Assembly: GCA_020432595.1 (NCBI GenBank)
Contig: JAGQGA010000101.1
Location: 1-11,955 of the forward strand
Direction of reading: 5' to 3'
DNA length: 11,955 nucleotides
Source: Anaerolineales bacterium
GTDB lineage: Bacteria; Chloroflexota; Anaerolineae; Promineifilales; Promineifilaceae
Position 1 is the first letter of the stretch; each line of letters opens with the position of its first letter. The translations under genes and the position numbers were made by a program. The notes under the pieces are model-generated. The model was not told where the DNA came from. It saw only the letters and a program-made list of their open reading frames with translations, and searched no databases. This document shows positions 6,086 through 11,669 of the stretch, piece by piece.

Positions 6086-6928
6086 CTAACTCTCAATCAC
6101 TTCTTGTAACACCGCCGCCGCCTCTTCCACCGTCAACACCGTGCCAACATCGCCCAAGATGCCTGCTTGCTGCAGTTGGTCAATGGCATCGGTGACGGCG
6201 GGGACACCAAGCCCCAATTCACGCAGGCGGTCGGGCTGACTAAAAATCTCCTGCGGCGTGCCGATGGTGACGACAGTGCCGTGGTTGATGACGCAGATGC
6301 GATGGCAAAGACGCGCCAGCTCTTCCATGTTGTGGGAGACGAGCATCAGGGTCATGTTTTGCTCGCGGTGGAGCGTGAGGAACGCTTCGAGAAGCTGGTC
6401 ACGCCCTTCGGGGTCTAGCCCGGCGGTGGGTTCGTCAAGGACAAGGGCTTCTGGCTCCAGCGCTAGCACCCCGGCAATGGCAACGCGCCGCATTTGCCCA
6501 CCGCTGAGGCTGAAGGTGATACGGTCTTTGAACGCCTCGAACGCCAGCCCGACGATTTCCATGGCGCGGCGAACGCGCTCGCGGATTTCTTCGCGGGGAA
6601 GTTTGAGGTTGCGCGGGCCGTAGGCGATGTCGTCACCGACGTAATGCTCAAATAGCTGGGCTTCGGACTGCTGGAAAACAAAACCGATGCGGCGGCGGAT
6701 GCTGAGGGCGTCGAGTTTGGGGTCGCTGGCATCGGCTTCAAAAATGGTGACGTTGCCTTCGTGTGGCCGCAGCAGGGCGTTGAAATGCTGGATGATGGTG
6801 GATTTGCCGCTGCCGGTGTGGCCGATGATGCCGATGATTTCGCCCTGGCGCACGTCGAGGGTCACGTCGTGGATGGCTTTGACCTGAAGGGGGGTGTCGT
6901 GCATGTAGAAGTAGCCGACGTCGTGCAT
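6086..6928 (-). CDS. ecfA: ECF transporter ATPase EcfA, with N-terminal start unclear
   Basis: A 280-residue ABC ATPase of the energy-coupling factor type. Walker A G-H-T-G-S-G-K-S-T is at 36-44, the Q-loop at F-Q-Q 85-87, signature L-S-G-G-Q at 141-145, Walker B A-L-V-L-D-E-P at 161-167 and the switch histidine H199 in L-V-S-H-N. The Q-Q-S-E-A-Q-L-F stretch and the C-terminal extension fit EcfA proteins. It powers EcfT and the S component. The ATG at 6928 is the only ATG found, but homology seems to continue upstream: the frame reads P-P-I-I-Q before it, as EcfA proteins do, and stays open into a proline-coding repeat region with no ATG and no ribosome site. The original start was probably lost in the rearrangement that truncated the upstream regulator. 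Normally two EcfA genes occur; only one is here. Confidence 0.9.
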   Translation of the reverse strand: MHDVGYFYMHDTPLQVKAIHDVTLDVRQGEIIGIIGHTGSGKSTIIQHFNALLRPHEGNVTIFEADASDPKLDALSIRRRIGFVFQQSEAQLFEHYVGDDIAYGPRNLKLPREEIRERVRRAMEIVGLAFEAFKDRITFSLSGGQMRRVAIAGVLALEPEALVLDEPTAGLDPEGRDQLLEAFLTLHREQNMTLMLVSHNMEELARLCHRICVINHGTVVTIGTPQEIFSQPDRLRELGLGVPAVTDAIDQLQQAGILGDVGTVLTVEEAAAVLQEVIES

Positions 6929-8151
6929 TTGGATGATGGGTGGCTGGGAACGGGGGAGCGGGGGAGCAGGGGAGCGGGGGGGAGTGGGGAGTGGGGAGTG
7001 GCGCCTGGAGGCATGGCGAGGTCGGGGAGGAGGCGGGACGCTTCGTGTAGGCAGTTAGGCGAAGCTTGATTGAGACGCTGAATTAGAGTGGGGTGCTGCT
7101 GGATGGCGCGGAGGGTGGCGACGAGCGGGGTGTAGGCAAGGCTGCTTTCGCTGGGGTAGCAGCGGCTGTGGAGGGTGATGATGCCGTTGGCTTCGGCCTG
7201 GGTTAACACGGCTTCGGCCAGCCAAGTTTTGCCGATGCCAGCCTCGCCGATGATGGCGAGGGTGTGGAGGTGGGTTTGGGCGCGGGAAACGGCCGTTTGT
7301 GCCACTTCCCAGGCGGCGGTGCGGCCGATGAGGGGGTGATGGGGGAGGAGTGGGGAGTGGGGCGTAGGGAGCGGGGCGTGGCTGCTGTTCTTGGAGGGTG
7401 TGGCGGGTGGGGTAAGCTGGTTTTCTTGGATGGCGTGGTAGAGGGCGGTGGTTTCGGGTAGGGGGGCTACGCCGAGTTCGGTTTCGAGGATGTGGAGGCA
7501 GTGGCGGTATTGGTTGAGGGCGGCGGTGCGGTTTCCGGCCCAGGCGTGAAGCTGCATGAGCTGCTGGTGGGCGGCTTCGTGCAGGGGGTCGAGGGTGAGC
7601 CAGCGGTGGGCGTGGTTGAGGGCGCGGTCGTATTGCTGCTGCTGGCTGTAGTGGTGGACAAGCTGTTCCAGGGCGCGGCTGAGTTCGCGCTGCCAATGTT
7701 CGGCCTGCTGCCGCTGCCAGTCGTCGAAGGGGAGGCTATCGCGCAGGGAGAAGCCGGTGAGGAAGGGGGCGCGGTAGAGGGAAACGGCCGTTTCAAGTTG
7801 GGAAGCAGAGGAGCGGGGGGGCAGGGGGGCAGGAGTGAGGAGTTGTTGGAACGCTAGGACATCACACCAGATTTGGTCGGAATTGAGGCCGATTTGCTCG
7901 CGGCTGATGAGAAGGGGCGCGTTGCCGATGCTGCTTTTGAGGGTGGAGAGGGTGCGGCGCAGGGCGGCTTTGGCGCGGCTGTCGTCGTATTCGGGCCACA
8001 GGAGAGCGGCAAGTGCTTCACGGGTGTGGGGCTGGCCGGTGAGGGCGAGGTAGGCCAGCAGGGCAACGGCTTTGCGAGTGTCGGTTTCCACAAGCTGCTC
8101 GTTGCGTTCCAGCCGGGGCGAGCCGAGAAAGTAGAGTTCAATGTTAGCCAT
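6862..8151 (-). CDS. BTAD/SARP-type transcriptional regulator with ATPase domain, apparently truncated
   Basis: A 429-residue reading frame. Residues 1-105 are a winged-helix DNA-binding domain (start M-A-N-I-E-L-Y-F-L-G-S-P-R-L), about 112-245 the BTAD helical repeat domain (L-Y-R-A-P-F-L-T-G-F; L-H-E-A-A-H-Q-Q-L-M), and from about 273 a P-loop ATPase begins (L-I-G-R, then Walker A G-E-A-G-I-G-K-T at 302-309). Relatives are usually 900-1100 residues with a full ATPase and TPR repeats. Here the sequence stops making sense near residue 380 (after R-L-L-P-D-L), enters a proline-rich repeat (about 7005 to 6945), and reads on out of frame inside ecfA for 67 bases. Walker B is missing. Linkers near residues 105-118 and 256-276 carry the same proline-coding repeats. 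Start 8151 is chosen because the family begins there; 8169 is an alternative. Probably non-functional or altered. Confidence 0.75.
   Translation of the reverse strand: MANIELYFLGSPRLERNEQLVETDTRKAVALLAYLALTGQPHTREALAALLWPEYDDSRAKAALRRTLSTLKSSIGNAPLLISREQIGLNSDQIWCDVLAFQQLLTPAPLPPRSSASQLETAVSLYRAPFLTGFSLRDSLPFDDWQRQQAEHWQRELSRALEQLVHHYSQQQQYDRALNHAHRWLTLDPLHEAAHQQLMQLHAWAGNRTAALNQYRHCLHILETELGVAPLPETTALYHAIQENQLTPPATPSKNSSHAPLPTPHSPLLPHHPLIGRTAAWEVAQTAVSRAQTHLHTLAIIGEAGIGKTWLAEAVLTQAEANGIITLHSRCYPSESSLAYTPLVATLRAIQQHPTLIQRLNQASPNCLHEASRLLPDLAMPPGATPHSPLPPAPLLPRSPVPSHPSSKCTTSATSTCTTPPFRSKPSTT
6945..7005. repeat. GGGGAGT/GGGGAGC repeat at the regulator-ecfA junction
   Basis: On the plus strand the stretch contains several GGGGAGC units followed by three consecutive 7-base GGAGTGG units (about 6981-7001). 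Similar units occur inside the regulator gene at about 7346-7378 and 7811-7835. On the minus strand they encode P-H-S-P-L-P and P-A-P-L-L-P-R-S. This repeat marks the point where the regulator loses homology and the ecfA frame begins. Confidence 0.75.
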
Positions 8152-8170
8152 ACTGCTATTGTAGCCCATT

Positions 8171-8208
8171 TTCGTTGTGGAAAATGGTTCGTAACGGTTT
8201 TCGTAACG
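8171..8208. promoter_or_regulatory. Direct repeats in the divergent intergenic region, possible regulator site
   Basis: TTCGTAACG occurs at 8188-8196 and again at 8200-8208, a 12-base pitch, with a related TTCGTTGTG at 8171-8179. They lie between the divergent starts at 8151 (minus) and 8348 (plus). SARP-type regulators bind short direct repeats spaced about one helical turn apart, so this could be the operator of the BTAD regulator; that is inference. No clear -35/-10 pair was identified. Confidence 0.4.
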
Positions 8209-8250
8209 TTTAGCAGACGGTGGCTGGGTAGAGTGTAGGCATCTTTAAAC

Positions 8251-8277
8251 CGCAGAGGGCGCGAAGGGCGCAGAGGA
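8251..8277. repeat. Nonamer repeat CGCAGAGGG x3
   Basis: Three consecutive 9-base units: CGCAGAGGG, CGCGAAGGG, CGCAGAGGA. They lie in the 196-base gap before the gene at 8348. Arrays of CGCAGAG-type nonamers are, as I recall, scattered through many environmental bacterial genomes. Confidence 0.6.
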
Positions 8278-8347
8278 AAATAGAAGTATTTCCGCGATCT
8301 GAGTGCGCTAGACGGTGAAATCTTAAATTTTGTAGCGAGGTGTTGTA

Positions 8348-9799
8348 ATGATGATGCGAAATGTACGAGTAACGGCCGTTTTTGCGGCCATCTGTGGTCT
8401 AGTATTGGCAGGGTTGATGTTGGTGAATTCTTCGGCTTTGGCTGAGGCAAATGGGGTGGAAACGGCCGTTTCTGGCAGTTTTAGCTATCAGGGGCGGCTG
8501 CAGCGGCAGGGGGTGCCGTTTAACGGAAGCTGTAGCCTGCAGTTTACGCTGTGGGACGCGGCCAGCGGCGGCACGCAGAAAGGGACAAGGACGCTGAACA
8601 ATGTGGCCGTAACAGAAGGACTTTTTGCGGTCGAGCTTGATTTTGGCGATGCGTTTTGGGGGGATGCGCGGTGGTTGGAAACGGCCGTTCAATGCCCCGG
8701 TGACGGCGGTTTTACCAGTTTGGGACGGGAGGAATTAACGGCCGTTCCCTACGCCCTCGGTTTGCGCCCCGGCAGTACCGTCCGTAACTTTGCTGGCAAT
8801 GGGCTAACCGGGATTTCCCACACCGAAGCCAAGGCGGGGCTGGTCGGGCTAAACATGGAAAATGGGTATGGTGTTTATGGCAGCAGCATCAACGGCTCCG
8901 GGATCTTTGGCCGCAGCGACAATTGGATTGGGGTTTATGGACAAACGATGGCTGCAGGCAGTGCAGGTGCGGCTGGCGTTTGGGGGCGGGCAGGCAGTGC
9001 GGGTGGAGTCGGCGTGGTCGGTCAGGCGGTGCAGCCAGACAGTATCGGTGTCAAAGGGGTTGCCCATGAGTCAGGCGGGGTGGGTGTTTGGGGACAAAGC
9101 AATAAGAACACGGGCGTTTATGGACAAAGTACCAATTGGGTCGGTGTCTGGGGCGTGAGCCAGGATGCCAGCGGGGTTTATGGGGTTAGTTCGGCTCAAT
9201 ATTCGGCCGGTGTCTATGGGCAAAACAAGGGCAAAGGCTTTGGGGTATATGGCACGGCGATTGATAATGCTGGCGTTGTTGGCATTAGCGAAAATTGGAC
9301 GGGGGTTTATGGCCGCAGCACCAACGGGCTAGCGGGTGATTTTGACGGGCGGCTGCGAGCAAAGGTGGTGCAGATTACGGGCGGGTCTGATTTGGCGGAG
9401 CGGTTTGCGGTCAGCGGGGATGAGACTATCGAACCCGGCACCGTCATGGTGATTGACCCTGACAATCCCGGCCACCTGATGCCCAGCAGCGGTGCTTATG
9501 ACCGCAAGGTGGCGGGTGTGGTCAGCGGCGCGGGTGGGGTCAACCCAGGCCTGACGCTGCACCAAGAAGGGGTACTGGAAGGGGATGCGGTGGTTGCCAT
9601 TGCCGGACGGGTCTATGTTTTGGCCGATACCAGCAACGGGGCGATTGAGCCGGGCGACCTGCTGACGACGTCTGACCTGCCGGGGCATGTGATGAAGGCG
9701 ACTGACCTCGCTTTGGCGCAGGGTGCCATCTTGGGCAAGGCGATGACGGCTTTGGATAGCGACACTGGTTTGGTGCTGGTGCTGGTTAACTTGCAATAG
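8348..9799 (+). CDS. Secreted GVYG-repeat protein
   Basis: A 483-residue exported protein. Residues 1-32 are a signal peptide ending near S-A-L-A-E-A. Residues about 45-140 form a domain with S-Y-Q-G-R-L at its start and L-T-A-V-P-Y-A-L-G-L at its end, a pairing seen in many uncharacterised secreted bacterial proteins. From about 172 to 328 there are 14 copies of G-[VI]-[YFWVK]-G spaced 8-20 residues, suggesting a regular beta structure, perhaps a trimeric or solenoid stalk. The C-terminal part (from S-D-L-A-E-R-F, with P-G-T-V-M-V-I-D and Y-D-R-K-V-A-G-V-V-S-G) faintly recalls the self-cleaving G2/IMC domain of phage tail proteins; this is tentative. GCGAGG lies seven bases before the ATG. 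Four AACGGCCGTT sites fall in its first 400 bases. A hairpin at 9812-9844 follows it. Function unknown; cell-surface or appendage-like structure is possible. Confidence 0.82.
   Translation: MMMRNVRVTAVFAAICGLVLAGLMLVNSSALAEANGVETAVSGSFSYQGRLQRQGVPFNGSCSLQFTLWDAASGGTQKGTRTLNNVAVTEGLFAVELDFGDAFWGDARWLETAVQCPGDGGFTSLGREELTAVPYALGLRPGSTVRNFAGNGLTGISHTEAKAGLVGLNMENGYGVYGSSINGSGIFGRSDNWIGVYGQTMAAGSAGAAGVWGRAGSAGGVGVVGQAVQPDSIGVKGVAHESGGVGVWGQSNKNTGVYGQSTNWVGVWGVSQDASGVYGVSSAQYSAGVYGQNKGKGFGVYGTAIDNAGVVGISENWTGVYGRSTNGLAGDFDGRLRAKVVQITGGSDLAERFAVSGDETIEPGTVMVIDPDNPGHLMPSSGAYDRKVAGVVSGAGGVNPGLTLHQEGVLEGDAVVAIAGRVYVLADTSNGAIEPGDLLTTSDLPGHVMKATDLALAQGAILGKAMTALDSDTGLVLVLVNLQ
8371..8746. other. Cluster of four AACGGCCGTT palindromes
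   Basis: Perfect copies at 8371-8380, 8461-8470, 8680-8689 and 8737-8746, all inside the 5' part of the GVYG-repeat gene and each read as Thr-Ala-Val. The densest cluster of a motif that occurs 12 times in the window. Confidence 0.9.
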
Positions 9800-9811
9800 G
9801 GACAGCGGCTA

Positions 9812-9844
9812 AGGAGATAGGCACCTCAAAGATGCCTATCTCCT
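9812..9844. terminator. Hairpin between the GVYG-repeat gene and the protease gene
   Basis: Perfect 12-base arms at 9812-9823 (AGGAGATAGGCA) and 9833-9844 with a nine-base loop, 12 bases after the stop at 9799. No T-tract follows, and the next gene's ribosome site lies directly behind it, so it could be a terminator, an RNA-stability element or a dispersed repeat. The 11-mer AAAGATGCCTA inside it (9828-9838) also occurs in reverse orientation near 8236-8246. Confidence 0.5.
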
Positions 9845-9855
9845 AAAGCGAGGTC

Positions 9856-11154
9856 ATGATGAAACATTATTTACTCTTTGTCCTGATTACTTGTCTTGGA
9901 TTGCTGCTCGTGCCAGGCGTATCACCTGTTTTGGGGCAGTCCGTGGCACGGGAGCAGCTAAATGATTATACCATCACGGTATCTGTGGATGGTGATGATG
10001 CAGATGCAGCCCCCACAAGCAGCGAGTTGGCACCGGAAACGCAAACGATGACGGTGCTTTTTAACCAAACAGGCCCCGGCCGCTGTGCGGTTCCGATCAC
10101 AACGATGCCAGCGAAGGCACAAACGGCCGTTCGGCGGGCAGCCGCCATTTGGTCAACCTTGCTCAACGGCTCGATCCCCATCGTGATTGATATTTGCTGG
10201 ACAAACGCTTCCAATTTGCCAGCAACGGGTGCTGGTTTATTGGCAAGCTGTGGGGCTTCGGGGCATTACATCAACTTTGCTGGCGCACCTGTGCCTGATA
10301 CCTGGTACCCGCTTCCACTGGCAAATCAGCTTGCCAACCAGGATTTCAACGGAGCCAGCACTGATATGCAGTGTCGCATCAACGCCAACCGCACCGATTG
10401 GTATATGGAGACAGATGGGGTTGTGCCTAAGGGTCAGATTGACCTAGTCACGGTGGCGATGCACGAAATTGGGCATGGATTGGGGTTTGAAGGAACGGCC
10501 GATTGGGACGATGGCGTTTTTGACCCCGATGATCCCAACGACCCCAATGACCCTGTTAATCCTGTGGAATGCAATGGCACCATGAACGTTGGTTGTTATG
10601 ACTCTCCCCCCATGATTTATGACACGTTTGTGGCAACAACGGCTGGCACAAAGCTGCTCAAGATGCCTAACAACACCACAACGGTGGGCAATGCGCTGAC
10701 CGGGGATGCGTTGGTTTTTGACGGCGAGAATGCCAAAGCGGCCAATGGGGGATCTGCGCCTCGGCTTGAGGCTCCAGCAACTTGGGTGCTGGGCAGCAGC
10801 TATGTCCATCTGCGTGAAGAAGTGGGTGATCCTGATCTCGTCAATGGCTTGATGACTCCCACCATGTCGGATGGGGTAGCGATTCAGCATCCGGGGGTTA
10901 TCGCCTTGGGCATGTTGAAGGATATGGGCTGGGAGATTTATGATTTGTCGCGGACGTATGTTGATCGCACCAACAATGGTTTGGAGAATGGCGGGGTGCT
11001 GCATCCGTTTAATACGGCTTTGGAGGGCGCGAGTGCCGTCCCGCATTCCGGTCGCGTGCTGTTCTTTGCCGGGAATTATCCCGAAACATTGGTTATTTCG
11101 CGCCCGATGACGCTGGAAAGCATTAGTGGCACGGTGGTGATTGGTACGCCGTAA
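9856..11154 (+). CDS. Secreted metzincin-like zinc metalloprotease
   Basis: A 432-residue exported protein. A signal peptide spans about residues 1-28 (hydrophobic L-L-F-V-L-I-T-C-L-G-L-L-L, then V-L-G-Q-S). The catalytic helix is V-A-M-H-E-I-G-H-G-L-G-F with H203, E204 and H207. The Met-turn is L-M-T-P with M333, followed by H-P-G-V-I-A-L-G-M-L-K-D-M-G-W, typical of this group of extracellular bacterial proteases. The third zinc ligand is not at the usual HExxHxxGxxH place (Gly instead of His); H318 in S-S-Y-V-H-L-R-E-E is the best candidate. An acidic Asp-Pro-Asn insert (F-D-P-D-D-P-N-D-P-N-D-P-V-N-P) lies between. The last 65 residues (T-Y-V-D-R-T-N-N-G-L-E-N-G to V-V-I-G) resemble the first coil of a right-handed beta-helix. 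GCGAGGT precedes; the second ATG at 9859 is better spaced from it. Confidence 0.85.
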   Translation: MMKHYLLFVLITCLGLLLVPGVSPVLGQSVAREQLNDYTITVSVDGDDADAAPTSSELAPETQTMTVLFNQTGPGRCAVPITTMPAKAQTAVRRAAAIWSTLLNGSIPIVIDICWTNASNLPATGAGLLASCGASGHYINFAGAPVPDTWYPLPLANQLANQDFNGASTDMQCRINANRTDWYMETDGVVPKGQIDLVTVAMHEIGHGLGFEGTADWDDGVFDPDDPNDPNDPVNPVECNGTMNVGCYDSPPMIYDTFVATTAGTKLLKMPNNTTTVGNALTGDALVFDGENAKAANGGSAPRLEAPATWVLGSSYVHLREEVGDPDLVNGLMTPTMSDGVAIQHPGVIALGMLKDMGWEIYDLSRTYVDRTNNGLENGGVLHPFNTALEGASAVPHSGRVLFFAGNYPETLVISRPMTLESISGTVVIGTP

Positions 11155-11167
11155 GTGAGATAGATGC

Positions 11168-11227
11168 AAAATAGGACGCAGATTTTCCTGATGAACCTGA
11201 TAATTAGGAAAATCTGCGTCCTATTTT
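11168..11227. terminator. Perfect 22-base inverted repeat after the protease gene
   Basis: Arms 11168-11189 and 11206-11227 are perfect reverse complements of 22 bases with a 16-base loop. The left arm starts 14 bases after the protease stop. The right arm ends in TTTT immediately before the AGGA ribosome site (11229-11232) of the next gene. It fits a strong terminator for the protease gene and could also control access to the next gene's ribosome site. The AT-rich ends and the GC-containing centre (GGACGCAG) make it look like a dispersed element rather than a canonical GC-stem/U-tract terminator. Confidence 0.65.
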
Positions 11228-11242
11228 CAGGATGGTTTTTCG

Positions 11243-11539
11243 ATGAAACGCTATATGAAAGCAAGCATGATGGGGTTGGTTTTATTGGTGCTGGTGCTGG
11301 TGGCGTGGCAGCCGACGGCGGCGGAACCGGGGGCGACGTATGAATTGGTGGGTGCAGTGGTGGGGGCGGGCGGAACGGCCGTTTCCGGCAGCTACCAAAT
11401 AGATGGGGTGGTGGGACAAACGGCCGTTGGTCAGCACAGCAGCGGCGACTATGAGCTAGGCAGTGGTTTTTGGGGCGGCGACGTTGTGGCGGGGGTAGCG
11501 GAGCTGATTGAGTTATATTTGCCTATTATCTTGCATTGA
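11243..11539 (+). CDS. Small secreted protein with Chloroflexota-type C-terminal tail
   Basis: A 98-residue protein. Residues 1-28 are a signal peptide (basic start M-K-R-Y-M-K, hydrophobic V-L-L-V-L-V-L-V-A-W, cut near T-A-A-E). The mature part has Y-E-L-V-G-A-V-V-G-A-G-G, Y-Q-I-D-G-V-V-G-Q-T-A-V-G and Y-E-L-G-S-G-F-W-G-G, a module I recall from many exported Chloroflexota proteins, often placed just before a terminal Y-L-P tail. Here it is nearly the whole protein, ending I-E-L-Y-L-P-I-I-L-H. No catalytic residues are evident. Two AACGGCCGTT sites (11374, 11419) encode T-A-V within the module. AGGA lies ten bases before the ATG. A surface or matrix role is only a guess. Confidence 0.78.
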   Translation: MKRYMKASMMGLVLLVLVLVAWQPTAAEPGATYELVGAVVGAGGTAVSGSYQIDGVVGQTAVGQHSSGDYELGSGFWGGDVVAGVAELIELYLPIILH

Positions 11540-11542
11540 TAA

Positions 11543-11611
11543 GGAGGGAGATTGGGAGATTAGGAGATTGAGAACCTTCACCAATCTCCAATCTCCAATC
11601 TCTAATCTCTC
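11543..11611. repeat. GAGATTG/AATCTCC inverted heptamer repeat
   Basis: The left part (about 11543-11572) holds three 8-base-spaced units GGAGATTG/GGAGATTA. The right part (about 11581-11611) holds four 7-base units AATCTCC/AATCTCT. They are complementary with bulges because of the different spacing. Lies between the small secreted protein and the next gene; same family as 5056-5118 and 6018-6084. Confidence 0.75.
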
Positions 11612-11621
11612 AAAAAATGTC

Positions 11622-11627
11622 TATAAT
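11622..11627 (+). promoter_or_regulatory. Possible -10 element TATAAT
   Basis: A perfect TATAAT 43 bases before the ATG at 11670. No convincing -35 hexamer is seen 16-18 bases upstream, where the heptamer repeat lies. If used, transcription would begin within the following hairpin. Confidence 0.35.
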
Positions 11628-11663
11628 AAGCTCAGACAGGCGGTTGTAAACCTGTTTGGGCTT
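11628..11663 (+). terminator. Attenuator-like hairpin abutting a start codon
   Basis: Arms 11628-11640 and 11651-11663 pair over 13 bases with two G-T wobbles and a ten-base loop. ATTTTT follows directly (11664-11669) and then the ATG at 11670. Hairpin plus T-tract is the form of an intrinsic terminator, and it occupies the place where a ribosome site would be. Confidence 0.55.
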
Positions 11664-11669
11664 ATTTTT

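Noticed and set aside
7055..7696. 213-residue proline/arginine-rich minus-strand frame
   Set aside because: It is another frame of the BTAD regulator gene; its composition is that of a GC-rich shadow and it has no recognisable domain.
6862..8151. Natural regulator-transporter fusion or programmed frameshift between the BTAD regulator and ecfA
   Set aside because: No slippery sequence was seen, the overlap region is out of frame, and such a fusion is not a known architecture; a deletion at the repeat explains both broken ends more simply.
10444..11169. 241-residue minus-strand frame
   Set aside because: Antisense to the protease gene with its HEIGH motif and Met-turn; no domain of its own.
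11168..11227. Insertion sequence ends
   Set aside because: The inverted arms enclose only 16 bases, with no transposase and no target duplication seen.
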